64,000 nt of DNA from the NCBI GenBank assembly GCA_031394355.1, contig JANNSU010000074.1, forward strand, positions 1-64,000. Reading direction: 5' to 3'. The DNA comes from JAEUMY01 sp031394355. GTDB lineage: Bacteria; Pseudomonadota; Gammaproteobacteria; Burkholderiales; Usitatibacteraceae. The notes below the pieces were generated by a model. The model was not told where the DNA came from. It was given only the letters and a program-made list of their open reading frames with translations, and made no database searches. Positions 44,634 to 53,858 of the stretch are shown piece after piece. How positions within the stretch are numbered: the stretch's first letter is position 1; the number at the start of each line of letters is the position of its first letter. The translations under genes and the position numbers were made by a program.

Positions 44634-45200
44634 ATGAGCATCAAGAGCGACAAGTGGATCCGCCGCATGGCGGCCGCACACAACATGATTGAGCCCTTCG
44701 AGCCCGGCCAGGTGCGCCAGGTCGATGGCAAGCGCATCGTCTCCTACGGCACGTCGAGCTACGGTTACGACATCCGCTGCTCGGAAGAATTCAAGATCTT
44801 CACCAACATCAACTCCACCATCGTGGACCCGAAGAATTTCGACGAGAAGTCGTTCGTCGACTTCAAGGGTGATGTCTGCATCATCCCGCCCAATTCCTTC
44901 GCGCTGGCACGCACGGTCGAGTACTTCCGCATCCCGCGCAACGTGCTGACAGTGTGTCTGGGCAAATCGACCTACGCGCGCTGCGGCATCATCGTCAACG
45001 TGACGCCGTTCGAGCCGGAGTGGGAAGGCTTCGTCACGCTGGAGTTCTCCAACACGACACCGCTGCCCGCGAAGATTTATGCCAATGAAGGCGTGGCGCA
45101 AGTATTGTTCTTCGAATCAGACGAAGTCTGCGAGACCTCGTACAAGGATCGCGGCGGCAAGTATCAGGGCCAGAAGGGTGTGACGCTGCCGAAGATGTAG
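44634..45200 (+). CDS. dcd: dCTP deaminase
   Basis: The 188-residue enzyme deaminates dCTP to dUTP, the main source of dUMP for thymidylate. The start MSIKSDKWIRRMA, SSYGYDIRCSEEF, the KSTYARCGI nucleotide loop and the catalytic Glu in PFEPEWEGFVTLEFSN all fit. The length equals the family norm. The leader is a heptamer repeat run without a clear Shine-Dalgarno sequence. It is on the same strand and close to apbC, an order seen in many Gammaproteobacteria. Confidence 0.96.
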   Translation: MSIKSDKWIRRMAAAHNMIEPFEPGQVRQVDGKRIVSYGTSSYGYDIRCSEEFKIFTNINSTIVDPKNFDEKSFVDFKGDVCIIPPNSFALARTVEYFRIPRNVLTVCLGKSTYARCGIIVNVTPFEPEWEGFVTLEFSNTTPLPAKIYANEGVAQVLFFESDEVCETSYKDRGGKYQGQKGVTLPKM

Positions 45201-45439
45201 CCCTGCTGCCTCTGGCCCTTGCGCAGCCTGGCGTCGATCCGGATGCCGGGACGCTGGGTGGTTGCTGGGTGGACGCTGGACCAGCAGGCCAAGTCAGGCC
45301 ACGGCAGGCTCGGCGGCGTTGTCTGGAACGGCGGATCATGATCGCCGCTTGAGGCAGATCATGCCCGCCACCTCAAGCCGTGAGACACTTTTCGCATGCT
45401 GGCGCTTGCAGGTCAGCGACACTCAACCACTGACCACTG

Positions 45440-46213
45440 ATGCAAACCGAACCGCCTCAGGAATTCCGCTTTCCCGACGTCGATCCGCTGAGAGGATTCG
45501 CCTGGCTTGCTGCCGGCTGGCGCGACCTGCAGCACTCGCCTGCCGTCAGTCTGCTGCACGGTTTTGTCATGGCGTGCTTCGGTTGGCTGGTGCTCTGGGT
45601 CGCACATGATCGATTCTGGCTGCTTGCCGGGGCATTCACCGGGTTTCTGCTGGTGGCACCCGTCGTGGCGGTGGGTCTCTATGCGCTGAGCCGCGCCCGT
45701 GAGGCGGGTCGCAGCGCCCGACTGGTTGATGTGCTCGCGGTGTGGCGCTCCGGCGATCGGCGGCTCATGACCTTTGGCTTCTTGCTGGCACTCGCCGGTA
45801 CCGGCTGGGTCATCACCTCGGCCGCACTGATCACGCTCTTCACGCCCGCGGCGGTCACAGCGCCAGTCGATTTCCTGCGCCATGTCGTGCTGGGGCGCGG
45901 CTGGCTGTTCGAGCTGTGGCTGCTGGTCGGCGGGTTGCTGGCAGCACCCGTGTTTGCCTCCAGCGTCATCGCCATGCCGCTCCTGCTGCATACCAAGGTG
46001 GGCGTGCTCACGGCCGTGCTCATAAGCTGGCGTGCGGTCATTGCAAACCCCGTCGCGCTGGGACTGTGGGCAGCCATGCTGATGGGCTTCACACTCGTCG
46101 GCATGGTTACGGGTCTGCTGGGGCTGATCGTCCTCATGCCGGTGCTGGGCCATGCAAGCTGGCACGCCTATCGCGATCTGGTGCAGGCGGATTCCACGCA
46201 GGTGGAGTGCTGA
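45440..46213 (+). CDS. DUF2189 family membrane protein
   Basis: A 257-residue integral membrane protein with about six hydrophobic segments. The DUF2189 pattern is visible (PLRGFAWLAAGWRDLQHSPAVSLLHGFVMACFGW, and PVVAVGLYALSRAREAGRSARLVD). A role linked to respiratory complexes has been suggested for the family but is unproven. The ATG has no strong ribosome-binding site. The stop overlaps the start of the DUF2788 gene by one base, so the two are coupled. Confidence 0.85.
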   Translation: MQTEPPQEFRFPDVDPLRGFAWLAAGWRDLQHSPAVSLLHGFVMACFGWLVLWVAHDRFWLLAGAFTGFLLVAPVVAVGLYALSRAREAGRSARLVDVLAVWRSGDRRLMTFGFLLALAGTGWVITSAALITLFTPAAVTAPVDFLRHVVLGRGWLFELWLLVGGLLAAPVFASSVIAMPLLLHTKVGVLTAVLISWRAVIANPVALGLWAAMLMGFTLVGMVTGLLGLIVLMPVLGHASWHAYRDLVQADSTQVEC

Positions 46214-46425
46214 TGTTCGGCTTCACCGAAGAGCAGATTGCCAGTTTCGGCCTCACCTTCGGCATGGCCGCCTTCATGGGCTACATGCTGTTCATCATCT
46301 GGAACCTGGCGCGCGAATCCAAGGCAGGACGCATGGGCACCTTCGTCCTGTTTCTCGTGCTCGCATTCGGCATGGTGGGCTTCATCGCCAAGGGATTGAT
46401 CAAGATGCTGATGGGGATCGAGTAG
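46213..46425 (+). CDS. DUF2788 small membrane protein
   Basis: A 70-residue protein with two membrane helices (~10-30 and ~43-63), starting MFGFTEEQIASFGLTFGMAAFMGYML, as in DUF2788. The function is unknown. The start overlaps the DUF2189 stop by one base, and GGTGGAG lies upstream, inside that gene. Confidence 0.85.
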   Translation: MFGFTEEQIASFGLTFGMAAFMGYMLFIIWNLARESKAGRMGTFVLFLVLAFGMVGFIAKGLIKMLMGIE

Positions 46426-46518
46426 TCCGGCTGCGAAGTTTCGCAAGCGCCGTTCGAAAACGGGACCTGCTTTTGACCGGGCCCTGCAACCTTGTCGGGC
46501 CGAGCATGTCTGCCATGA

Positions 46519-46532
46519 TGCGAATATTCGCA
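46519..46532. repeat. Iterated palindrome, full 14-mer
   Basis: Exact copy 25 bases before the start of the secreted protein gene. Confidence 0.9.
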
Positions 46533-46557
46533 GTCCGCCCAATCATCAGGAGTACCC

Positions 46558-47046
46558 ATGCTGGCCACCCGCTTCCTGTCGCATCCCCGCTTCCTGACCA
46601 TGGCTGCAGCGGTGCTGCTGGCAGCCTCGCCCGCCATGGCACAGACGCAATCGCTGCCACCGGCCACGTCCGCAGCAAAGCCACGGTCTGTGCCTGCATC
46701 GGGGGAGCGGCTCAAGGTGGATGCCAGCATCCAGCTCGGCAGCGAAACACTGGGCACGCCCTCGATCATTGCGAAAGCGGGCGAGGAGTTCGGCATCAAG
46801 ATCGGCCAGGAAGGCAAGCAGCGCGTTAGCCTGTCGGGCATGACCGCACCCATCAACGACCGCAATGTCGCGCTCGACTACACGCTGGAGCTGGAACAAT
46901 GGGGCAAGGAAGGCAGTCGCTTGTGGCGCACCACCCAGAGCGTCAGGATTGCCTATGGCGAGCGCTACATCGTGGCCGGCATCAAGGATTCGGAAGGGCG
47001 GGAGCTCCGCATGGACATTGCCGTGAGCCGCGACGTTCTGCCCTGA
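46558..47046 (+). CDS. Exported protein of unknown function
   Basis: A 162-residue protein with a clear signal peptide (residues ~1-28, cleavage after AMA). A Ser/Pro linker and a beta-rich domain follow (LKVDASIQLGSETLGTPSIIAKAGEEFGIKIG, then VALDYTLELEQWGKEGSRLWRTTQSVRI). No Cys is present. CAGGAG precedes the ATG at good distance. The role is unknown; it probably acts in the periplasm. Confidence 0.72.
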   Translation: MLATRFLSHPRFLTMAAAVLLAASPAMAQTQSLPPATSAAKPRSVPASGERLKVDASIQLGSETLGTPSIIAKAGEEFGIKIGQEGKQRVSLSGMTAPINDRNVALDYTLELEQWGKEGSRLWRTTQSVRIAYGERYIVAGIKDSEGRELRMDIAVSRDVLP

Positions 47047-47089
47047 TGCCCTGTCGATTGCCGTAGTGCCGGGCGCGACGTCATCGGGA

Positions 47090-49993
47090 TCAGGCGCTGC
47101 GCCAGCCGTTGCGGCCGCCACGCTTGGCCTCGTAAAGCGCTGCATCGGCTGATCGCAGCAAATCAGCCGGTCCGGGATGTCTTGTCGTCGTGGTGGCCAG
47201 GCCGACACTCAGCGTGACATGCGGTGCAGCAATCGACTGCCGATGCGGGCGCCGCAGTGCGGCCACCGCTTCAACCAACGCAGCCGCCAGCGCCTCGGCT
47301 TCCGGATTGCCGGGGAGTATCACCATCCCCGCGAACTCCTCGCCGCCGTAGCGACAGGCCATGCCGCCCTTTTCCTGCATCACGCGATCCACGGCCTTTG
47401 CCACGTTTGCGAGGCAGTCATCCCCTTCAATATGACCGTGGTGATCGTTGTAGGCCTTGAAGTAGTCGATGTCCGCGATGATCACTGCGAGCACGCCCCT
47501 GTCTTCGGTGCCCGCAAAACCTGCGCAGCCCTCTGCCAGCACCTGATTGAATTCACGCCGGTTGGCGATGCCGGTCAGCGCGTCGGTGCGTGCAAGCCGA
47601 TCCAGATCCGAATTGGCCCGGGCCAGGTCCTGCGTCCGGGCGGCGACCTCTGCTTCCAGCAACTGCTTGCGCGTACGCAACGTGCGAAACCGAAGCCAGG
47701 GTGTCAGCAGGAGCGCGCTGAAAAGTATCACGCCGCCCATGAGGCGGGCCCACCAGGTCTGGTACCAGGCTGCGTTCACGTCGAAGTCGAGCGAGGTCGC
47801 GGGTGCATCCCAGAGGTTGCCCTGCCGCGTGGCAGATACTTCGAAGGTGTAGCGGCCCGGCGCAAGCCCCGCGAAGAACGCCGTCCGCCGCGTGCCGGCG
47901 TCGATCCACTCCGGTGAATGCGGCAACAGGCGGTAGCGGAACTCAATACGTTTGGGCAAGGTGAGCTCAGGCAGGGTGTACTCGATTTCCAGGTCACGGG
48001 TCAGCGCTGGCACGGGCTTGCCGGTCTCGATCAGTTGGCGGTCCGCGCGCAATCCGTCGATGGCGATTTGCGGCAGAGCGATCTTGCGCAGCTCTGCTTT
48101 GGGCTCGAAACGGAGGAGCCCATTGATGCCAGGCAGCCAGATGCGTCCGCGTCGATCCAGCATTCCGCCCGGCTGCGCGCCGCCATTGGTTTCTGCCGTG
48201 GGCAGGCCGTCACGCTCATCGATGATCTCTACTTGAGGACGACAATCCGGCTTGTCCAGGCACAACAGCAGCGCTTCCTGCGAGCCATGCAGGATGCCGC
48301 GATTGGTGCCGAGCCAAACCTTGTCGTCGTTGGTCAGGATGATCTCGTTGGCCGCGCGATCCGGGAAGCCATTGCGGCCGGTGATGTGGACATGCCTGTT
48401 GCCTTCAATCAGCAAGAGGCCACTGGCTGCCGCCCAGATGCGTCCCTTTGAATCCATTTTCATGCTGAAAATGGGCACCTTCAGCGGTTCGACCAACGTG
48501 CGCACGGTGCTGCCCTGGCGAACCTCATGGATGCTTCCCGTGCGTGTGCCGATCACGAGTGTGCCGTCTGGGCGTTCGAGCATGGCACCGATGTTGGCCG
48601 GTATTTCCGGATAGTCGGTGGCGACGAGAGCCGACTCGGTGACGACCATGATGCGGCGCCCCTTTCCGATCAGGAGGCGGCCGTCGCTCCGGCGCAGAAA
48701 CACGCGCGGCAGCGGCTCATTCTCCGATGCCTTCGCGAGCAGCGTGAGGCGATCATCCCGTTCAATCCTGGCCACGCCAGCCGTGGTGGAGACAATGGCG
48801 CGGCCCTCATCCCAGACATGCAGCGCCCAGACCGTGTCGATGCCCGGGATCCGCCGCACCGGCTTGTCGTCGCGCAGGACGGTCACGCCATTGCCGTTGG
48901 TGCCCACCCACACATCGCCGCGGGCATCCTGCTGCACAGCCCAGATCCAGTCACCGGTCAGCCCATCGCGCTTGCGCAGCACAGACAGCGGCGATTCCGA
49001 CAGGCGGGCGATGCCGCCGCCTGCCATGCCGATCCAGAGATTGCCGGCGCGGTCGAGGTGCAGGCTCATCACACTGTCGCTGGCCAGACCGCTCGCCGTG
49101 TTGAATGTCTCGAATCGACCGTCGCGAAATCGTTGCACGCCGCCTCCGGGTGTCGCGATCCAGAGCGATCCGGCCGCATCTTCCACAATCCAGCGGACGG
49201 TGCCGAGTGCCAGGCCATCCTCGGGCCCATAGCGGCGATGTGTGCCGGTGCCGTGGCGGGTGTCAAACCGGATCAGGCCGTTGCGTCCCCCCAGCCAGTG
49301 CACGCCGTCGCGGTCCCGACTCACGATCCATGCCGTGCGTGGGTGCAGGCCGAACTCGCGGTCAAGGTGCCGCACCGTGCCGGTCGCCTCTTTCAGATAC
49401 ACGCCCGACTCGGCACTCATCCAGAGCCGGGTGTCCTGCGGGCGGGTGGTGTCGTCGTCCTCGAGCAGATGCCAGATCGGCCCCTTCGGCCCGAAGCCTG
49501 CCGGTGTCGCGATCGGGCTGCCATCGACAAGCGTCATGATGAAGAGTCCGCGCTCGCTGCCCAGCCAGTAGCCGCCCGCACGGCGCGGCGATATCGCGCG
49601 AACGAATCCCACATCCTTCAGGCTGAAGAGCTGCCAGCGCTGATCAATGCGGCGAGCGACACCCCCTTCGCTCATCACCGCCCAGGTACCGTCTTTACCG
49701 AACGCGATCGAGCGGGCGAAGTAGTCGATGCGCTCGTTCCCGATGGGCAGGGCAGGGCGAAACGCCACGCCGTCGAAGCGACTCAGTCCGACCAGTGTGC
49801 CGATCCAGAGAAACCCAGCCTGATCCTCGGTGATGAGATGAACGGATCCATGGTTCAGCCCGTCATCAACGCCCCATTGGGTGAGGCGGAACTGGGTCAG
49901 CGGCTTGTCCGGATCGAGCGCGTGCGCGGGCGGCGCCGGAAGTGCCAGAATCGCGGCGAATGCAAGCGTCAATGCAGGAAGCCTGAAGCTCAT
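47090..49993 (-). CDS. Beta-propeller sensor diguanylate cyclase (Reg_prop, Y_Y_Y, GGDEF)
   Basis: A 967-residue sensor. A signal peptide (~1-26) leads to a two-bladed set of Reg_prop repeats (LITEDQAGFLWIGTLVGLSRFDG, GLASDSVMSLHLDRAGNLWIGMAGGG). A Y_Y_Y domain (~640-710), one membrane helix (RLMGGVILFSALLLTPWL) and a coiled coil follow. The GGDEF domain has a GGEEF active site (CRYGGEEF). It should make c-di-GMP inside the cell in response to an outside ligand. No RxxD inhibitory site is clear. ATG 49993 is chosen because it gives the signal peptide. Confidence 0.92.
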   Translation of the reverse strand: MSFRLPALTLAFAAILALPAPPAHALDPDKPLTQFRLTQWGVDDGLNHGSVHLITEDQAGFLWIGTLVGLSRFDGVAFRPALPIGNERIDYFARSIAFGKDGTWAVMSEGGVARRIDQRWQLFSLKDVGFVRAISPRRAGGYWLGSERGLFIMTLVDGSPIATPAGFGPKGPIWHLLEDDDTTRPQDTRLWMSAESGVYLKEATGTVRHLDREFGLHPRTAWIVSRDRDGVHWLGGRNGLIRFDTRHGTGTHRRYGPEDGLALGTVRWIVEDAAGSLWIATPGGGVQRFRDGRFETFNTASGLASDSVMSLHLDRAGNLWIGMAGGGIARLSESPLSVLRKRDGLTGDWIWAVQQDARGDVWVGTNGNGVTVLRDDKPVRRIPGIDTVWALHVWDEGRAIVSTTAGVARIERDDRLTLLAKASENEPLPRVFLRRSDGRLLIGKGRRIMVVTESALVATDYPEIPANIGAMLERPDGTLVIGTRTGSIHEVRQGSTVRTLVEPLKVPIFSMKMDSKGRIWAAASGLLLIEGNRHVHITGRNGFPDRAANEIILTNDDKVWLGTNRGILHGSQEALLLCLDKPDCRPQVEIIDERDGLPTAETNGGAQPGGMLDRRGRIWLPGINGLLRFEPKAELRKIALPQIAIDGLRADRQLIETGKPVPALTRDLEIEYTLPELTLPKRIEFRYRLLPHSPEWIDAGTRRTAFFAGLAPGRYTFEVSATRQGNLWDAPATSLDFDVNAAWYQTWWARLMGGVILFSALLLTPWLRFRTLRTRKQLLEAEVAARTQDLARANSDLDRLARTDALTGIANRREFNQVLAEGCAGFAGTEDRGVLAVIIADIDYFKAYNDHHGHIEGDDCLANVAKAVDRVMQEKGGMACRYGGEEFAGMVILPGNPEAEALAAALVEAVAALRRPHRQSIAAPHVTLSVGLATTTTRHPGPADLLRSADAALYEAKRGGRNGWRSA

Positions 49994-50046
49994 GGGGTGA
50001 GCATACCGGAGCGCCCGGTAGCGAGACCAGCCCTTCATTGCGGGAT

Positions 50047-50058
50047 GCGAATATTCGC
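50047..50058. repeat. Iterated palindrome GCGAATATTCGC
   Basis: Exact 12-mer in the divergent gap upstream of the GGDEF gene. Confidence 0.9.
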
Positions 50059-50268
50059 TTCCCCCTCGATAGTGTTTGACGTCCAGGTCACGCGCGGGCC
50101 GTGCGCCCGGCGCGGTGGACACTTTTCATCGACCTTTTGTGTTGACTGGCGAGATGCCGTCGTCGGTACTTGAGAAACCTGCGTGGTGTCCCGACCCTCC
50201 CGCCGCCTGAGCGGATTCGCGGGCTGCGCTATAGTCCCGGCATCTCGTCATCCGATGAAATCTCGCCC

Positions 50269-52074
50269 ATGCGAATATTCGCACTGACCGGTATCGGCCC
50301 GGCGGCTGTATTGCTCGTCTTCTCTCTCGCTGCGCACGCGGCGACGGCTCATGGTCCATCCAGCACCCAATCCCTGACGACGCTGTCAGAGCAATCCGGC
50401 TTTACCAAGACCGGCCGCCACGCCGAGGTGGACGTGCTCTGCACCGCCTTCGCGAAGAAATATCCACGGTGGGTGAAGTGCCAAAGCTTCGGCACCACGC
50501 CGCAGGGCCGCGCCATGCATGTGCTGGTCATTTCCCAGTCTGGTGCGCTGACGCCTGATCGCGCCAAGGCAATGAAGCTGCCGATTACGCTCATGCAGGG
50601 CGGCATTCATGCGGGCGAGATCGACGGTAAAGACGCTGGCTTCTGGGCCCTGCGTGAATTGCTGGACGGCAAGCTCATGCCCGGAGCGTTGAAGAACCAG
50701 GTCTGGCTCTTCGTCCCCATCTTCAACGTGGATGGCCACGAACGTTTCGGCAAATGGAACCGTCCCAACCAGCGCGGCCCGGAGGAGATGGGCTGGCGCA
50801 CCACGGCGCAGAACTACAACCTCAATCGCGAATACGTGAAGGCGGATGCGCCAGAGATGCGCGCCATGCATCAGCTCATTGCCGCCTGGGACCCGCTTGC
50901 CGTCATCGATCTTCACGTCACCAATGGCGCCAAGTTCGAGCACGACATCGGCATCATTGTGCAGCCCGTCAATGCGGGCGATGGCGAGCTGCAGAAGGCG
51001 GGCACGCAGTTCCGCGATGCCGTCGTGGGCTATCTGGCGAAGAACGGCTCCCTGCCGTTGCCGTTTTATCCCTCGTTCATCGAACGTGACAATCCTGCGT
51101 CCGGCATTCGCGAGAACGCGACGCCGCCGCCGCGCCTGTCGACTGGCTACTTTTGGCTCAAGAACCGGTTCGGCATGCTGGTCGAAACGCACTCATGGAA
51201 AGACTATCCGACACGCGTGAAGGCGACGCGCAATGTCATCGTGTCCGTGCTGGAAGAAATGGCGAAGCACGGCAAGGATTGGCGGAAGCTCGCCGGCGAG
51301 GCCGATGCGCGCTCCGCAGCACTGGCGGGCCAGCCGGTGCCGCTCACGTACCAATACACCGCCGACTTCAAGATGATCGATTTCCGCGGCTATGCGTATA
51401 CCCGCACGCAATCCGAGGTGTCCGGCGCGCTCATGACGCGTTATGACGAAACGAAACCTGAATTGTGGAAGCTCAAACTTTTCGAAGAAGTGACGCCCGA
51501 TCTGGTGATCACTGCACCCCAGGGCGGCTATGTCGTGCCTGCGCAGCATGCAGAGCGCGTGTCGCGCTGGCTTGCGTTGCATGGCGTACGCTACGTGACG
51601 TTGCCGAAGTTGCTGCCCGCTGTTGGCCTGGAGACCTTCCGCACCACCAAGGCAACACCGTCGCCAGTACCTGTGGAAGCGCGCCAACGCATGACGCTCG
51701 AAGGCGAGTGGAAGCCGGAGCTCCGTACGATTCCCGCCGGCTCTCTCTTCGTCCCCATCGCGCAGCCCAATGCCCGCATGGCCATGTCGCTGCTGGAGCC
51801 CAAGGCACCGGACTCGATGGCAGCCTGGGGCGAGTTCAACCTCGCTTTCGACAAGCGCGAGTACATGGAGCCCTACGTGGCGGAAGAGGTGGCGCGCGAG
51901 ATGATGACGGCCGATCCGAAATTGGCTGCAGCCTTTGCGCTACGCATTGCGGAGGATTCAGAGTTTGCCAAGAGCCCGGCGGCACGGTTGGAGTTCTTCC
52001 ACCGACTGCACGCCAGTTGGGATGAGCAGTTCAACCTGTATCCCGTGTTCCGTGTCAGTACGGTGCTGCGCTGA
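50269..52074 (+). CDS. M14 family zinc carboxypeptidase
   Basis: A 601-residue exported metallopeptidase. The signal peptide covers residues 1-24. Zinc ligands are His114 and Glu117 (GGIHAGEIDGKD) and His216 (VIDLHVTNG). Asn/Arg of the substrate pocket lie in NYNLNREYV, and the likely general base is Glu306 (LVETHSWKDY). The C-terminal ~200 residues are an extra domain. The first codons are the palindrome itself (ATG followed by CGA ATA TTC GCA, MRIFA). It is followed by the DinB gene after 16 bases. Confidence 0.9.
   Translation: MRIFALTGIGPAAVLLVFSLAAHAATAHGPSSTQSLTTLSEQSGFTKTGRHAEVDVLCTAFAKKYPRWVKCQSFGTTPQGRAMHVLVISQSGALTPDRAKAMKLPITLMQGGIHAGEIDGKDAGFWALRELLDGKLMPGALKNQVWLFVPIFNVDGHERFGKWNRPNQRGPEEMGWRTTAQNYNLNREYVKADAPEMRAMHQLIAAWDPLAVIDLHVTNGAKFEHDIGIIVQPVNAGDGELQKAGTQFRDAVVGYLAKNGSLPLPFYPSFIERDNPASGIRENATPPPRLSTGYFWLKNRFGMLVETHSWKDYPTRVKATRNVIVSVLEEMAKHGKDWRKLAGEADARSAALAGQPVPLTYQYTADFKMIDFRGYAYTRTQSEVSGALMTRYDETKPELWKLKLFEEVTPDLVITAPQGGYVVPAQHAERVSRWLALHGVRYVTLPKLLPAVGLETFRTTKATPSPVPVEARQRMTLEGEWKPELRTIPAGSLFVPIAQPNARMAMSLLEPKAPDSMAAWGEFNLAFDKREYMEPYVAEEVAREMMTADPKLAAAFALRIAEDSEFAKSPAARLEFFHRLHASWDEQFNLYPVFRVSTVLR
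50270..50283. repeat. Iterated palindrome, full 14-mer, on a start codon
   Basis: Exact copy that includes the last two bases of the ATG of the M14 peptidase gene and encodes MRIFA. Confidence 0.9.
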
Positions 52075-52090
52075 ACGGTGCACACCTGAC

Positions 52091-52594
52091 ATGTCCGCGA
52101 TCCGCCACCTCTGCATGCTCGCCCGCTACAACACCTGGGCCAACGTGCTCTTGTTCGATTCGCTGGCGAAGCTGCCTTCGGAAGTGCTGACCACGCAGCA
52201 TGGCGGCCGAAGCATGTTCTCCGCGCTCGCGCATGCGTGGACGGTCGATCTCATCTGGCAGGCCAATCTTGAAGGGCGGGATCACGGTTTCACTTCACGT
52301 GCACCGACCGAGATGCCGACGTTTGCTGAGCTGGCAAAGTCGCGGGCTGCATCTGATCGCTGGAATGAGAATTTTGTGGGTGCACTGACGCAAGGAGCGC
52401 ATGACGAGGTGGAGAACTTCCGCTTCGTCGGCGGCCGCGAGGCCAGCATGACGCGCGGCGACATGCTGTTGCACGTGGTGAACCACAAGACCTATCACCG
52501 GGGTTATGTCGCGCAGATGCTGTACATCGTCGGGCAGAAGCCGCCAACAATGGACCTGCCGGTGTTTCTGCGCGATGCGGCATCGGCGAGCTGA
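52091..52594 (+). CDS. DinB family protein
   Basis: A 167-residue four-helix protein of the DinB/YfiT superfamily. Visible are MLARYNTWANVLLFDSLAKLP, the first metal His in LAHAWTVDLIWQ and the HVVNHKTYHRGYVAQML stretch with the other His. The three His bind a divalent metal. Members include thiol-dependent transferases, but the reaction is unknown here. It lies 16 bases after the M14 peptidase gene. Confidence 0.9.
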   Translation: MSAIRHLCMLARYNTWANVLLFDSLAKLPSEVLTTQHGGRSMFSALAHAWTVDLIWQANLEGRDHGFTSRAPTEMPTFAELAKSRAASDRWNENFVGALTQGAHDEVENFRFVGGREASMTRGDMLLHVVNHKTYHRGYVAQMLYIVGQKPPTMDLPVFLRDAASAS

Positions 52595-52614
52595 ATTCCG
52601 GCTTTCTCCACCCT

Positions 52615-52628
52615 TGCGAATATTCGCA
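52615..52628. repeat. Iterated palindrome, full 14-mer
   Basis: Exact copy in the 45-base gap before the AraC-type gene. Confidence 0.9.
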
Positions 52629-52639
52629 ACCACCCCGCC

Positions 52640-53755
52640 ATGATCCGCTTCGGCGCCATGAGCATCATCTTGCTGGTCGGCGCTCTTTACGGCGTGCTGG
52701 TGGCGGTGATGCTCGCCGCATCAGCGCGGAACCGCTTGGCCAACCACTTCCTCGCGCTCCTCATCGGCGTGATCGTGGCGCGCATGTTTCCGTACATCAT
52801 CGGGTATGCGGGCTACTACGATGCCTATCCCTGGCTCAGTTTCGCGCCGTACAACTTCTCGCTGGCGTTCGGGCCGCTGCTGTATCTGTACGTGATCGCG
52901 CTGACTCGGCCCGCGTTGCCACCGCGTTGGGGCTGGCACTTTCTGCCGGTCGCGGCGCAGTTCGTTTTCTACTGCGTACTGTTTGCCCAGCCGCTTGAGT
53001 TCAAGAACGCCTGGGATACGAACTGGCAGCGGCCCGTTGTGAATCCCATCGAACTTGTTGCCACGTTCCTCTCCATCGGCGCGTATTGGTGGCTCTCGCT
53101 GGCGCACTATCGCGGCTATCAGCGTTGGCTGGAGACGCACGTCAGCGACCGCGAGGATCATCATCTGGAGTGGGTGCGTAATTTCCTCATCGCACTGGGG
53201 CTGACGCAGGCGCTGTGGATCGGCATGGCAGCGTTTGAAGTGTTCATCGCGGCGCTGGATTATTTCCAGCGCTTTCCGTTCTACGTGTGGCTGACAGTGC
53301 TGGTGTACTACCTGGGTACTGAAGGTTATCGCCATGCCTCACGCGAATATTCGCAATGGGTGACCGATGCGCCTGATGCGCCCGAACCCAGACCGGCGGC
53401 GGAGCGGGACTGGCGCGCGCAAGCAGAAGCCTGGCGCGCGAGAATGGTGGTAGAAGGTTGGTGGCGCGAGCCTGAGCTCACACTCGCCAGCCTCGCACGC
53501 AAGCTGGGCACCAACACCAGCCACTTGTCTCGGGCCATCAACGAAGGACTGGGCCAGAACTTCAACGAGATGGTGAACCGCGAACGGGTGCGCGCCGTGC
53601 AGGCGGATATTGCCAACCCGGACGAAGGCCGCGACCTTTTGGAGATCGCGCTGGCCGCAGGGTTCAGTTCCAAGGCCAGCTTCAATCGCAGTTTCAAGAC
53701 CTACGCCGGCAAGACGCCCAGCGAATTCCGGGAGTCGGTGCGGCGCAAATCCTGA
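52640..53755 (+). CDS. Membrane-anchored AraC-type regulator
   Basis: A 371-residue protein with seven or so membrane helices in residues 1-235 (7TM-like sensor) and a C-terminal AraC DNA-binding domain. The two helix-turn-helix motifs are LTLASLARKLGTNTSHLSRAINEG and LLEIALAAGFSSKASFNRSFKTYAGKTPSEFR. It is likely to sense an outside signal, with neighbouring hydrolases (M14, S41, serine hydrolase) as possible targets; this is inference. ATG 52658 is an alternative start. An exact palindrome is read as REYSQ in the linker. Confidence 0.9.
   Translation: MIRFGAMSIILLVGALYGVLVAVMLAASARNRLANHFLALLIGVIVARMFPYIIGYAGYYDAYPWLSFAPYNFSLAFGPLLYLYVIALTRPALPPRWGWHFLPVAAQFVFYCVLFAQPLEFKNAWDTNWQRPVVNPIELVATFLSIGAYWWLSLAHYRGYQRWLETHVSDREDHHLEWVRNFLIALGLTQALWIGMAAFEVFIAALDYFQRFPFYVWLTVLVYYLGTEGYRHASREYSQWVTDAPDAPEPRPAAERDWRAQAEAWRARMVVEGWWREPELTLASLARKLGTNTSHLSRAINEGLGQNFNEMVNRERVRAVQADIANPDEGRDLLEIALAAGFSSKASFNRSFKTYAGKTPSEFRESVRRKS
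53343..53354. repeat. Iterated palindrome GCGAATATTCGC
   Basis: Exact 12-mer in the linker of the AraC-type gene, read as REYSQ. Confidence 0.9.
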
Positions 53756-53858
53756 GCGACGTCTCAAATCCTGAATTTCTTCGCCAAATCCGGGGTTTGA
53801 GTCGCATCAAATGTTGGGTGATTGCAGCATCCGGTGCAGTTCATTCCCGGAGCTGTCC

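Noticed and set aside
48527..50173. A 548-codon + strand frame opposite the GGDEF gene
   Set aside because: It is the antisense of a well-supported multidomain protein, with no domain of its own.
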